This document shows positions 43,701 to 55,917 of a stretch of DNA of 64,000 nt, piece by piece. Origin of the DNA: Verpa conica (Eukaryota > Ascomycota > Pezizomycetes > Pezizales > Morchellaceae); NCBI GenBank assembly GCA_033030425.1, contig JAUFSD010000012.1, positions 62,001-126,000 of the forward strand, read 5' to 3'. The notes under the pieces were generated by a model. It was not told where the DNA came from, made no database searches, and saw only the letters and a list, made by a program, of their open reading frames with translations. A program made the position numbers and the translations under genes. How positions within the stretch are numbered: the stretch's first letter is position 1; each line of letters begins with the position of its first letter.

Positions 43701-45583
43701 CGACAGACAATTTGTAAAATAGCAAGGAAAGGAACAATATCGGACATAGAGTGCTATTTAAAGCGTGATCTGGGGGTTATTACGGGATGAAAAGGTTGTT
43801 TCCAGCCCTAGAGAAATATTAGCCTTATTTCCCCTGATGAGTGGGCGGTTGCCAGAAGACCGTTACCATTCCAAGTGACTCCTCCTTTGTAAGGCCGGTG
43901 TAGTCATACCATCTTTTTGAATAGTAGTCGTGAAACCCATCAGGTCTTGTAGTCCATATCTATAACAGAGCCCGGTTAATCACTCTACTTCAAATGAATG
44001 ATTAAAATGCGTATTTAAACATATAAACTTACCAACTGGGGCATGCAATCACACATAGTCATAAACCTTAATTCATTCCTTTCCTCTTGTGTCACAAGCT
44101 TCTCCTGATATTCCGTGATGTCCCTCAACCAAACCAGACCACCAAGAAACTCCCCGGTGCTATTGTCATAAATCCCATCGCCATGGGCGTCGAAGACGAC
44201 CTTTTTACCCTCTCGTGAATACATACCAAATCGCCTAGGCTCGATAGCTTTCTTAGTCTTGACTAATTTAATTAGTGGGTATTCGTCCACATCCAACTCC
44301 CGCTCAAAATCCTCCGAGTATATCTTGTACCACTTCGCCATATCGTCGAGATGAAAAGTATAAGTATCCTTATCGGAACGCGACACCCCTTCTGCTGCAC
44401 GGTTCGTAAATCCCATAGAACCATCGTGCCACACCCCAAACACAGGAATCTCCATTGCATCAAGGACTGCATCCTTCATTCGCATCATCTTCTCGAGGAT
44501 AGACGGCGCCGTTGATATATCTGAACATGCTGGAGCACCCATTGGTAATAGAGCAGACCCAAGTCTTGCTGGCTGTGGATCCACACGTGCAGAACTCATT
44601 TTTGGGAAAAAAGACCCATCGACAGCGGTTGGTGATAATGGTGACGCCATGGATGTGAAAGTGAGTGTGAAGTACCTCACAGAGTCAAGAATCCAGATAG
44701 AAACTATCATCTTGGCCTGGATTTGCGGGGGTCGTGGGTATTGATCTTCTTCCCTATTTTCGAAGCGGCTTAATGATACGTCCAAAGCCACATCTCGAAC
44801 CGGGTGTCCACGCAAAAGAGGTGGCACATCAGAAGCCGGGGAAATAGCCCCTGCCATGTTTATTAAAGCGTTTGCATTCGCGAATCCATCCTCGTCCCCA
44901 ACCATGTCCTTCGCTAGAGCCTCTAGGAATAGCTCCCAGCTAACCCATAGCGGGCTGTTGCGTTGTAGTATATTGACACCCAATTCAGACAAATTCTTCC
45001 CTTGTAACAGCTCAGTAATTGATGGGCCTGACTGTTCCTTAGGCTGCCCCAGAGCGAGCCTATTCACAGAATGATTCGGTGGCTCCAGCCCCAATAGCCT
45101 CCCCATAGCTTCATTTGCCAGGACCACAGTCTTTTCGTTGGAGAGCACCAGCAACGGGGTCGGCAGGAATTGCAGCGCAGTAAATGCCAAAGACGCCCCT
45201 GACATTGGTAGAGGAACCGTAGGAGCTGGGTGACTTATCGGGTGCGTCCTTACTGTAGGAATCTCTCTATTAGAGGAGTGACGGTAAGGGAACGTAGGGA
45301 GAGGAACAGAATCCCGAGTTCCACGAGAAGGAATGTCGGACCCATTGTCCCCGGCTAGACCGGTGACAGATGCACCTTTTGCGGAACCATCACTCTTGCC
45401 CGTTAATGTTGACGCTGCCCCCCCCAACCCCGTTGTCGCCATCACTGCCTCTCCGTGCAACCTAGCGCGATTATCAGAAACGCGGACCATCGTGATGAAC
45501 CCCGGGGAGCCGACAAATTCCCTTCCTATTCGGAATTGCTTGTGCGTAAACTCACCCACCAGTGGTGGTGGGAACCAACGCAA
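40782..45583 (-). CDS. multi-PAS hybrid histidine kinase
   Basis: This is a sensor kinase for a two-component phosphorelay. Seven exons (45583-44033, 43959-43867, 43807-43784, 43652-42946, 42891-42327, 42264-41895, 41842-40782) join in frame, giving about 1456 aa. Three or four PAS-type regions fill the N-terminal half; the third ([17 protein letters not shown] to [13 protein letters not shown]) is a typical PAS/PAC. The H-box MSHEIRTPIAG has phospho-acceptor His about 788. The HATPase has LTNSIKF, DTGIGI and FGGTGLGL. The receiver has VVEDNDIN, phospho-acceptor [11 protein letters not shown] (about D1174), AMTAS and LAKPV. Serine-rich and proline-rich inserts sit in the receiver. No membrane segment is seen, so it is likely cytosolic. 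The true start is uncertain: the frame opens without an ATG, and the first in-frame ATG is at 45490. Confidence 0.88.
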
Positions 45584-48500
45584 GTGTAATCGATGTTTTG
45601 TTAGGTGTATAGTGGTAGTAGCAAGTCATGTAAGAGTGAGAGAATATCTGGTAAGTATCCTAGGCCCTTAGTCGCCCCGTAACAGTACGAGTTTGTGCCG
45701 TTTGGCTGCAGCAAACCGGCCGCTTGAACGAACCTGTTTTTTGCTTTCGTCTAGGTGCTAGAAGATGTGGGGACTGTCCTTGTCGAGATTGCCAGTTACA
45801 TAAGACAGTGTGTCGATCCTCGCTTCTCCAGGGTGCTATCGATGGTGATCTGCGGCCGTTTAGATACTGGGACAATCTCAAAGGGTCTGGGGGGTATCCC
45901 TTTTACGTTAATTATGGTGGATATCCTCGAGATTCCACAACAGTGAGGGGGGGGGGAGTGATTAGGGAAGCTCGTGGGTCGACCCTATTCCCATGCACGT
46001 GGCGAGTGCTTCCTTTCTTCTACTCTGGATCACTGCTTTGATCAGACGGACAGTACAGCGTAATGCCACAAAAACGGGTAAAATGGGCTATGTAGGGGAC
46101 CCAGACTTGAGAGGCGCTAGCCACGGGGGCTCCAAGATTGACAACTCACCAGTCACTAGAAAGACAACGGTCAACAATTTGAGAAACAGGCACTTGCCCG
46201 CTGAAGCCGTCTAGGTTACCGTGAAGCCCTTGAAGTTCGTTTTATTCTGTATGTCTCTGCTCCTGAACCCCCTCACCTTATCCACCCTCTGCAGCTCGCC
46301 TGCCCGCGCCGAATCCGCGGACTGCAGCTCCCACCATCCACGGCACCGGGCCACACAAATGTTCGCCGCAGTCTTGGCACCCCGCTCACCCATCTAAGCC
46401 TAAATCGAAAACCGGCCAAAGCCCGTCAACGATGTGTCTGCGTCAAACATGATCCACAGCCCTGCAAACCTTCCAGGGCCCTGGATATTTAATCAGATCT
46501 AAAGACCTTTTAGCGCGTTGGTTGTGCAATCCTTTCCGGATCGTCATCGCCTGACGGTGGCGGCAAAGCTTCTAGAGCCGGGTTCATCTGCAGTTTCCCA
46601 TGCAGAAGCAACATCGAAAAGCTCCCCCATGATCAGAATTCGGCAAAGTGCGAAATAGCCTTCCCTTTGACTATCCAGGCTTGTACCACCACCAAGCCAG
46701 GGTCAACAATCTGCTGGTGGCTTTAGGGAGTATTGTTGGACGATCCGTCCGATTCCCGTAGACTATGCTTGTGATGTTTGAATCGGGCGTGTGCTCGACA
46801 CTGGAGTACTATTGTGACTTTGCAGGCATAAAAACCTGGACGTGCAAGCTGACCAGCCGTTGGCTAATCTGCTGAGCTGGGGGTGAGAAAAAGGTTAATT
46901 CAGGACCCTTTCCTGCTGCTGTAGGGTATTTGCTAGCACGGAAGCAGCAACGCGGCAGCCTCTGTGTCTGCGTCCCGCTGGACGTTGGATATGTAATCGA
47001 TATCCCGCGCTGAATAGGGGGAGGGGTGAGGGATGGGAGTTGGAATAGGTCATGCTACCGTGGATAATGTTACGCTACGCCATACGGCCTATGACTCGAG
47101 GGCCTACAAGATAACTTGCTATAGGCATTCCATCTATCACAGCCAATATAGGTCATGTGATGAACATGGACGTATTTGAGTATGATCTGACCTCTACTTG
47201 CTTTGACACGGTGATTAGACTATGATGGAACAGAGAGGATATCTGGCCTGTATTTCTCTGTGATGTCACACCACGTGAGCCCCACGATAAGGTTTCGGGA
47301 ATCGGAGAACCGCCCTCCCCAAAGCTTATTTCTAATGCAACCAACTCGTCATTCCCCCAGGACCCTTGGTTTAGCACACCGCTGTCATCATCATCATGAT
47401 CATCGTCATCGCCATGCCCATCACCCCCCCGCAGTATCACCGCACCTCGCCGCCGGTCCTGCCATATATGGCCGCAACCGAGCCCTACACATGCCCGGCA
47501 CCCGGAATCAAGTTGAGCCCTGGCCAATGTATTCATACTCAGCTTACCTAGCTCTGTCTATCGGTCCTATTCTCTTAGCAGCCTACCCGAGCAGTATATA
47601 GAAACAAACTCCCTAGACCTCTGGTGTGCCGGCAAAAATCTATACCTAGGTGAATTCCTGGAGAGGTGGCACCGAACGATCCTGGAAATTAATTCTTAGC
47701 TACTCATAATGTATCACTCGGTCTGATAGGTACCACTGTGGAAGACCCCCCCCCAAGTAGTAGTAGTAATACATGTCCACTCTGTTTTCTACACATTAAC
47801 CTATCCCACGAACCGCCATCTGATTAATGCTCCATCTTATGTACTTGTTGAGGGAGACACTGAAAAAGTACTATATACAGGGTATATAAGTAATTTTTGC
47901 ATAGATGAGGCGCCCAAGCACAATTAGCGGCTTTCTGGTCAAATCTCCACAGACAAATATCAGATACTCAGGTATATAGGTATAGCCTGAGAACATCGGC
48001 TAGTGGTTCAATCAAGCAAGTACTCTAGGCTATGCCTATTCTAGCTACTATCAAATACTACATAGGTGATCTACTACTGGACGTTTGAGTAACCTGTCCA
48101 CATGTATCTAGTAGCTATAATGCAGGGGTTCCATGTGCTCTAGAATATTCTTCATGGCTCCCGTTTTGTTTTACCTCCACAGATCTTTTAGCTATCTCTC
48201 GGTTTTCACTCCGAACCTCTATATCCCACGATAGTCATCTCGGAAAACGCCTCCAAAAGAATACATCTTCCCGCTATTCCCCTAGTTTATCCTTTATGTA
48301 AAACTCATCTTAAGGTTTCTCCCAATGGTTTATGATAACTCTATCATATTACTAATTACACTATCACTAGCTTATATGCACGACGTGTCTCTTCGCCGGC
48401 CCTCTTGCACTTTCACCTCGTTATTATGGGCCCAAGCTCTGCAAACCGGACCTGAAAGATCAACTACACCCCTGTAATCCAGGATCATGCCTGTTTCTGC

Positions 48501-49750
48501 CCAGAGAAGAGTAAAACTATAGCTGCAAAACGACTATACTTACCCTTTATTGCCCCAATATACCCTCGCATTGGTTCTTCGTACTATGCACTTTTCGACC
48601 TATTCTATTCCTTGGTTTGCATACCCGTCGATTCACAAGTGTCCAAACCTACCACCCTTGCTTTCTAGCTATGTGAGCTATCATGTAGGTGGGAAACAGG
48701 CTTGATCGTCTGGTCCCAACCAATTTCCCATATCGGACCATCTCGGGCCGTTTCCCCTCTCCCTATAGCGTACCTAATGCTGCGGATCTTTCTGCATTAT
48801 TTGCTATGGGCCTTAATCCTTCGGCTGCAGGCGAGTTGTTACTGCATATATATTCCTGGTTAGCGATTATCCTGCCAATCCGCTCATACTATTCACCCTA
48901 CGTTAGATCCCTAATCTCAGCCTTTTACCGTCCGTTCCCGGGCCACCGATGTGCATTTTGTTCTGCAATCCTTGTTGGGCTACCCAAACACGAACCATAT
49001 AACCCACCTCTATCATAGTGAGACATCTTGGCTGGTCTTGAAATATGAATCTACGGCAACACTACCCTATTCCTTACCTCAGGTATCCAAGTGTTCAACC
49101 ACCCCATCTCCAACTCCGGCAGGCCGTATAGCAGAAGAAATCGTATAGATTGAGAGCATCTCCCTTGCTGCCACGACTACATTCCTGCATTATTAGGATT
49201 TAAGCATAGAATTTCGTGTTGAGGATCCTGGTGAGCGCTCGGTTAAGAGGTACCAGTTGCGTGCGTTTACCAGCAATTATTTGAATAAGTAGATAGTTCC
49301 CTATAAGGTAAGTAAGTACCGGAAAATGCAAGTGTCGTTCTCACCGATCAAGCCGGCACTTTACTCGCTCGGGGTGGGTACATCCAGTGGTGACTCTACC
49401 TAGAACGGCATTATCTACATAGTACCCTGGTATCACAACCTATAGACTCAAGCTATGTGTAACATATAATCTTGAACAGCTTGTTTCCGCCCTAAACCTA
49501 GCTATAAGGCTATCAAAAATACAGAACACCTAGCGTGTACATCGCCCGGACATACAAGAAAGATACCTAAGAACCTAGGATTAGGCAACCCAGAGTCTAC
49601 AAGGGCAGACTAGCTATCCAGATGATCAAACTCCCAATAGAGAATTAGATTAGACCCAAGCATCTCACTACCAAAATATTAGTATAGGACTATAATATTC
49701 TACTTCCGGGGACATCTCAGTACTAGGTATATCTAATCATGAGAGCGTAC
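45584..49750. other. gene-poor region
   Basis: The first 1-1.5 kb are relatively GC-rich and probably hold the histidine-kinase promoter, leader and perhaps a missed first exon. Around 47385-47415 there is an imperfect ATC/GTC trinucleotide run. A plus-strand open stretch at 48689-49018 has proline-, serine- and leucine-rich translation but no recognised family, and I do not call it. Confidence 0.45.
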
Positions 49751-49757
49751 TGACGGA

Positions 49758-50027
49758 TAAAGAGATAACCACACTTATCCCCACGTGATCTACTCAATCT
49801 TCGGCAGCAAATACCCCTCGGATAATACAAGGCTTGTGACTTATGACGTTACTGCCTCGATTACTAACGGCTGGTGCCTAAAGATTAGTGGGCACGATGG
49901 AGCATACAAAGGTGATCAACCTAAGACTACGCCAGCGCCTCTCAAAATTGATAACGATAGCGTGACTTTCTCTGTAGATTACCAATATCTTGTTTCTTGT
50001 AGAGACTACCCAGATGCTTGGAAGTGA
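49758..50027 (+). CDS. possible exon of an unknown gene
   Basis: I do not recognise this. An open frame of about 90 codons without its own ATG ends at a TGA just after 50024. Its translation (YSIFGSKYPSDNTRLVTYDV, then KISGHDGAYKGDQPKTTPAP and FSVDYQYLVSCRDYPDAWK) has a soluble, well-mixed composition unlike the AT-rich flanks. It could be the last exon of a small gene whose first exon I could not find, or a relic. It stops 60 bp before the left arm of an inverted repeat. Confidence 0.25.
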
Positions 50028-50087
50028 AAGTTAGTGCTTATAGAGCCTCCATTGGCGAATATTTCCTTTGTTCGAAGATACTTGACT

Positions 50088-50116
50088 CATGTGGCCGAAT
50101 CGAAGCCGCCCGCCTA
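50088..50116 (+). repeat. inverted repeat, left arm
   Basis: This 29-nt arm begins CATGTGGCCGAAT and ends GCCGCCCGCCTA. It pairs with 50263-50292 with one inserted base and one or two mismatches. The spacer is about 146 nt. Confidence 0.85.
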
Positions 50117-50262
50117 AATAAGGGAATGATCTGAGAACCTGTCAATATTAAATTCTCGACCCTGTACCTAGCTAGGCATCCTGGCAGTATTCTACACGGT
50201 TGAGCAAGGACTCTTACCAGTTAGTACACGTCCTTTGTAGTTCGTAGATCCATCTCCTTCTC

Positions 50263-50292
50263 TAGGCGGGCGGCTTCAAATTCGGCCACATG
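50263..50292 (-). repeat. inverted repeat, right arm
   Basis: This is the reverse complement of 50088-50116. The arms are GC-rich in an AT-rich setting, as in a fold-back element. Confidence 0.85.
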
Positions 50293-51094
50293 AATAGGGT
50301 TACACATATTCTAAGTATCCACTCAAATCAGCTACTACAGCGGATCTAGTACTGCATGAACAAATCTTAATTAGGGTTCCCCACAAAAAAAAATTTCCGG
50401 TGACTTTAAACTTGATCTGATGCCCTTGTATATTTATTCGATATATCTGTTTCTTGTTTTTTCTCCTAGGTATCATACTGGTCATACTAGCTTACGTAGA
50501 TTTAGTAAGGATATTTCTTGTAAGACAGTAATACCTAGGCATCTTCAACTTGGACCCTGTGGCTGCCAGGAAATTATATAGTGCAAAAAGGGAACTGTGA
50601 TCAGCCGGTTAAATCGTGAAGTGCTCACAAAATCCCACCCTCCCGATTATCTTTTGGAGGCTGTGAAGGTCTCCACCTCTCTATGAATGGTTAGAATGTT
50701 CTAGACTGCTTACAGAGTTATTTGAAGGAAGTGATTCTTACCCAATATGTATTTCCATTCTCACCCCCCTCCCCGGTGGATAATGCGAGTGATATTTTGT
50801 GATTATATATCGCTATAAAATAGTATTTAATATTATTAATGACTACCGAGTCTCTCACTCTAAGAAAACCAGTACCCTTCGATAGAGAACTGGGTAGGTG
50901 CTATAGGAACTCTGCTACGTACGTCCGTGAAAAAAGTGGGATATGCGGTTACTATTAGAGCTATCTTTAATGGCCATGCAATGCCATAGAGACACTTATG
51001 GTATAATAATTTATCTTAGTGTTATTATTTTTATACGTACTATATTAGAAATGCTCGCATATGTATCTTGCTACTATAAAAGCGAGCCGTCGTT

Positions 51095-51980
51095 CATATT
51101 TACGCTGTTTGCATCTAGAAATCTGGTGCTGCTGGCATGCAAGAAAGCGACTATGTTATATATAAGTATGCTAGATTCCCTATATCGGTATCTATTGTTC
51201 TTTCATTTGGATCCCGAAATAAATATAGCTTCTAATTTAGAGGTCGATGTAGCCCGGGAGTTTAGGTCATCGAATAGGATTGTTTGGTGGAATCATGGGC
51301 AAACAAAAACAAGCAATTGATTTAAATATCCGTTTTACATTATATATCTGACCCTCATGTCATATTTAATAATGCTTGAACTATGTCTTTATTCTATATT
51401 CTATTAGCACATCAATAACAGATGACCATCCTACAAATGGATATACATAATCAGGCCGTGAGCTTTTAGACCTGCCAGCGAACTTACTAATCCCTTGAGT
51501 GCTCTTTGGGAAGTAGAGGAGCTCTAACACTAGCCTTGGCGAACTTTAGTTCTTGGGGGCCGAAGAGATAGTGTGTGGTTCAAATACTATCAGGGATAGA
51601 AGCCACCACCGCGTCCATGGGGTAATGGGTAACATCCTGAAATGAACCTCACCAGATGACGAAAAACGGACCGAGGTGTATGGGGGGTCCAGTTCCCCTT
51701 GGGTATGGTCCTTCTCTCTTCTCCATTTTCTTTCTTGTCGGGCTCGGGAAGAGTGTAAAGTTCATGGTGAATAAGACTTAAATCCCCTATAACGATACAG
51801 AAATGTAGGGGGGCATAACTAGCGCTCTGGATATATAGGATATATGAAGGGTATAGCTCTTCTATGTATCCAATATATGTAGGGGTATGGAATTTCTTTC
51901 TTTTTATTTATATTTATAAGAGCTACTGGTCTCGAAGTAGTAACTAATTGCACATTTACTGTAAAATAGAGACGAAGATC
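51095..51980 (+). repeat. diverged tandem duplication, copy 1
   Basis: Ordered blocks here recur about 885-935 bp downstream. They include TCTGGTGCTGCTGGCATGC (51124 region), TATCTATTGTT, ATGGGTAACATCCTGAAATGAACCTCAC near 51625 (shared as ATGGGTAACAT...GATGAACCTCAC), a GGGGGGTC block, a GCTCT...TAGCTCTTC block and ATAAGAGCTACTGGTCTCG. Divergence is considerable. No intact gene is seen, although an open stretch (50943-51320) overlaps its start. Confidence 0.65.
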
Positions 51981-52925
51981 ATGGTTATACTGTTTTCATC
52001 TATACGTCTGGTGCTACTGGCATGTAAGAAAGTAACTATACATTGAAGGTGCTAAATATACGAGATTCCTCACATCAATATCTATTGTTTTACGCTGATT
52101 CCGAGGTGGACACATTTCTACTGCAGAGGACCGGGTAGCCCGATATACAGTGTGGTCATCAAATAGGATCATATGATACAATAATGACCGAAGAAGCCAA
52201 GCACACAAACAGGCAATTGATCAAATACTCATTCTACGTTGAATATCAGGTAATCCTCATGCGATTTTACGTAACTTTTAAACTACCTCTCTATCTCGAG
52301 CACATAATATACGCGCACAATAGTGGTAGATGCCCACCCTACATGTACCAATACATAGCTATCCTATGAACTACCAATGACCATGTCAATCTCTAGTGTG
52401 TGAGGCTCCATGTATTACTGAGGGCTTCACTACTGCCTGTTCTTAGCGGAAATTAGTGTCCTGGGGGGTTCACATGTTGCACGGAATAGGAGAGCTTGTA
52501 CTACGTCCATTGCCCAATGGGTAACATTCTTTGATGAACCTCACTAGGTAGTGAAAAGCGGATCAGAAGGTACGGGGGGTCTAATTCTCCTCGGGTGTGA
52601 GGCTTTTGTTGTTTGATATTTTGATTATTTTTCGATCTCTAGAAGAAGGGGACAATTGACGGTAAATTAAGTTGAATCTTTCTATAAGGATAAGAAAATG
52701 AAGAGGGCTATGACTGGCGTTCTTGATATAAATAGGGTAAGTAGAGGAATATAGCTCTTCCACGTATGCATCTGCTTTAGAGTACTGTATGGAATTTTCT
52801 ATATCGGTCTATGTGTTTTGTTTTGTTTTGTTTTGTTTTATTTGAATTTTATAAGAACGGCTGATCTCGGAGGTATGAAAGCAGCAATGGATCAGTGGTG
52901 TATTTACTGTGTGTGAAGAGAATTA
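51981..52925 (+). repeat. diverged tandem duplication, copy 2
   Basis: This is the second copy of the unit at 51095-51980, directly adjacent, with the same block order. It has gained a TTTTG pentanucleotide run (52815-52840). Open frames are interrupted in both copies, so the unit is either a non-coding repeat or a decayed duplicated gene. Confidence 0.65.
52815..52840. repeat. (TTTTG)n microsatellite
   Basis: There are about five TTTTG units inside duplication copy 2, absent from the corresponding place in copy 1. Confidence 0.8.
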
Positions 52926-54192
52926 TCTCAAAAAGACCCAGTGCCATACTAGCTTTACTAAAGAAAAGTTTCTAAAGCATAAATCATAAGTTTGTTCCTT
53001 GTAGGCATCTGGGCGCCCTTTATTATCACCTAGTACATTACACATATATGTAACATAATCCCTTGACCCAGGTTTCGATTGTACATCCAACTAGAGTACT
53101 ACATGTGCTGACCTCCATGCATGCAGTTTAAACATATACGTCATGACTAGGAAGACATTGCCAAGGTTTATCTGCTCATTGTGTTTTTTCCAGAGTAGAA
53201 TATTGACAGAACCTATAGCGTAGGTGTTGCTAAGTCGGGCCCAATTAACTGGCGTCATAAGTCTTGCTTGACCCCTACCCGTGTTGGGGGTATATCTTAT
53301 TAATTTTGGGGGGTTGGTTTCCGGAATAAATATGATTGAGGAGGTGGTATACACATGTAGGATAGAGCTCTGGTGATAAGATGTACGGGTTGACCTCAAG
53401 ACCCCCGCTATCACCTTCTCAGGGCCAGGGTTATCCGTAATGCCAACACCATGTACGTACAAGCGCTGGAGACGAGAGTCTGTCAAAGACAACCCCTGCT
53501 GGCTAGGCGCCTTTGTCATTTCCCATGTCTTGGATATAGTATTAAAGATAGATACCGCCAGTGTGAGGCTCTTGTCATATGCGGGAGTGCTGCATGAGGA
53601 GTCCAGTGCCCCACCATGAGATGAGGTACTACACAGGCATGTATTCTGGTGTACGCGTTCCGAGGTTGTGTGAGATCCTCTTGTTTATCCCCTTCCCCTG
53701 CACTGTGGCGAGATCCCCCTTATCGCCCCTTCTGGGTATGTATTCTACTGTCTACAGCTGTAGATATATCCTGTCTGTTCATCCTTCTCACCCCTCCTGC
53801 TTATCCTCTTATCCTTTCACCCTCCTTCCCTTCTCATCCTCTCATCCTTCTATTCTCATCCCTATCCCCCCACTACTCATCCCTTACAACTACTCAAACC
53901 CTAACCCTCAACCCCTTAACCGTAATCCCTAACCCTTATTTCTCTCGTCTATCACTATTTCGTCATCGTCATCTCTTCATCTCTCATCCACTCCAAAGAC
54001 CTCTCTACAGATACCCAGGCTGAGAGGACACAGTAATTAATATCATATCATTCATCCAGTTCAGCCAGTTACTCCTTCGTGCTACCATCACTGCTACAGG
54101 CCTCTAAGGCTGCCATCTCAGCTGCCATCTCGGGCCTTTGTATCGATAAACTAGAGAGAAAGAGCTTCTACTCTGTCCAGCCCATCTCTACG
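52926..54192. other. intergenic, zinc-transporter promoter
   Basis: No supportable gene is seen. The proximal part (about 53780-53945) is the pyrimidine-rich, telobox-containing tract listed separately. The 5' leader up to 54192 has no in-frame ATG. Confidence 0.5.
53780..53945 (+). promoter_or_regulatory. CT-rich tract with telomere-like CCCTAA motifs
   Basis: A run of about 165 bp is almost free of G on the plus strand. It ends with AAACCCTAACCCTCAACC (53895-53912) and ATCCCTAACCCTTA (53925-53938). CT-rich promoters are common in filamentous fungi, and AAACCCTAA is the telobox bound by Tbf1/TRF-like proteins in other eukaryotes. It lies 250-400 bp before the zinc-transporter ATG. A regulatory role is inferred. 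An interstitial telomere scar is the alternative. Confidence 0.5.
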
Positions 54193-55917
54193 ATGGGTTT
54201 CTCACGCTCTGCGCGGATCATCACTTTGCTAGTGATTGATTCGCTATTCTTCTTACTCGAGATCATTGTCGGTTACTCGGTGCATTCTCTCGCCCTGGTG
54301 GCGGATTCATTTCACATGGTACGTTGACCTACACTGTGGCCATCTTGGAAAATTGCTGACCGTGATCCATTGCAGCTGAATGATGTCTTTTCGCTACTCG
54401 TCGCGCTCTGGGCGATAAAGCTCGCAAAGCAAAAATCTACTTCGAACTACACTTACGGGGTTTGTTCCGGCGCTCTTTATCTAGTGGGGGGTATCACGGC
54501 TGATTTTTTTGTGCTCCCATAGTGGCAACGCGCGGAAGTTCTCGGAGCCCTCATCAATGGTGTTTTCCTTCTCGCCTTGTGCTTGTCGATTTTCCTCGAA
54601 GCTATCCAGCGGTTCTTTGAGCCCCAGCAAGTTGCTCAGCCCGTGCTTGTGCTCGCTGTCGGGAGTGCTGGATTGGCGTCAAATATCCTCGGCCTGTTTC
54701 TGTTCCACGACCACGGTCACTCCCACGGCGGTGAGGGTCACGTCCATTCCCATGCCAACGGAGATGTTGAAGCACTTGCCGCTGTAATCGAGGGACACGA
54801 GCACCACAAGCATACACACGGTCTACCCGGTCATATTCATGATCCAGCTGAAGACGATGAAGGCGACATTGAAGATATTCTCCCTGCCACCGTTGTCGCC
54901 CGTGTCGCCTCTAGATCCGATCAAGGTCCTAGATCCATTCACAAACACAAGAGGGACAGAAGTAGACAAGCACGCTTCGCATCTCCGGTAACCCACATCC
55001 ACGTTCACCCCGCCCGAAACCGACAAGAGGTCATCGCTGCAGCGGTTAGCGACAATGAAGCAGCTTCTGGCGGCTCATCGGAGGATGACGCAGACGATGA
55101 GACTTCACCACTTGTGGCAAAGACCGGTGACTCACCTTCAAAATCTAGCACCAAGAACCGCAGACGCTCTTACTCCCATACTGGCCATAACCACACTAAA
55201 CCGAAACCTCAAAGCTCTTCTGGACACTCTCATGCGAACCTTAACATGCGTGGTGTATTCCTCCATGTCCTTGGTGATGCCCTCGGCAATGTTGGTGTTA
55301 TGGTTGTTGCGCTGTGCTTGATGTATCTCCCAGAACAGTATAAATGGAAGGAATATCTCGATCCGTCAATCTCACTGATCATTACCGTCATCATCTTTTC
55401 GTCTGCTTTGCCGCTGGTTAAATCTGCTTCCAAGATTCTACTCCAAGCCGTACCTACCGGTATCTCACTCGAGGAGGTCAAGGAAGACATTGCAGACATC
55501 CCGGGTGTTGAGTCCGTCCACGAACTTCACATCTGGCAGCTTTCAGATGTCAAAATGATTGCGTCTCTCCACATCCAGATCGCGTTCGACCCGGACCAGG
55601 GTGGACGATACATGCAACTCGCACGCTCGATCAGAACCTGTCTCCATGCTTACGGCATTCACTCGTCGACAATTCAGCCAGAGTACACCAAACCTGCTGG
55701 CGGTGAAGTTATTGCCGCGGATTTGAGTCCTGGTAACGCTGGTGGGCCTTCAGCAGGGTATGGTACGATTGGAGAGGGAAGCCGAGCGGGAAGTGTCAAC
55801 GGCAGTGGAAGTGAATCCGCGTGTTTGTTGGAGTGTGGAGATGGGTGTGCAACTGTCAAATGCTGCGGACCTGTTGGGGCAGGCACCACAGATGCAGGTC
55901 ATGGGCATTCTCATTAG
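54193..55917 (+). CDS. cation diffusion facilitator, ZRC1/COT1-like
   Basis: This transporter exchanges Zn2+ (possibly Cd2+/Co2+) for H+ at the vacuolar or another internal membrane. Three exons (54193-54318, 54376-54459, 54523-55917) join in frame to 534 aa. Helices 1-2 carry LVADSFHMLND with a metal-site Asp. The cytosolic loop is long and very His-rich (HDHGHSHGGEGHVHSHANG and further HxH clusters). Helix 5 carries HVLGDALGN with the HxxxD metal site. The C-terminal cytosolic domain includes GVESVHELHIWQLSD. The tail ends GHGHSH. Intron 2 uses a GTTTGT donor. An upstream GTG in frame is not used, because the helix-1 start MGFSRSARIITLL matches family N-termini. Confidence 0.9.

Noticed and set aside
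47153..47536. 127-codon minus-strand open frame with an Asp/His run
   Set aside because: The acidic run comes from an ATC/GTC trinucleotide repeat; flanking residues show no family or conserved start.
48689..49018. 109-codon plus-strand open frame
   Set aside because: It has no ATG in good context, no recognisable family and no plausible splice partners.
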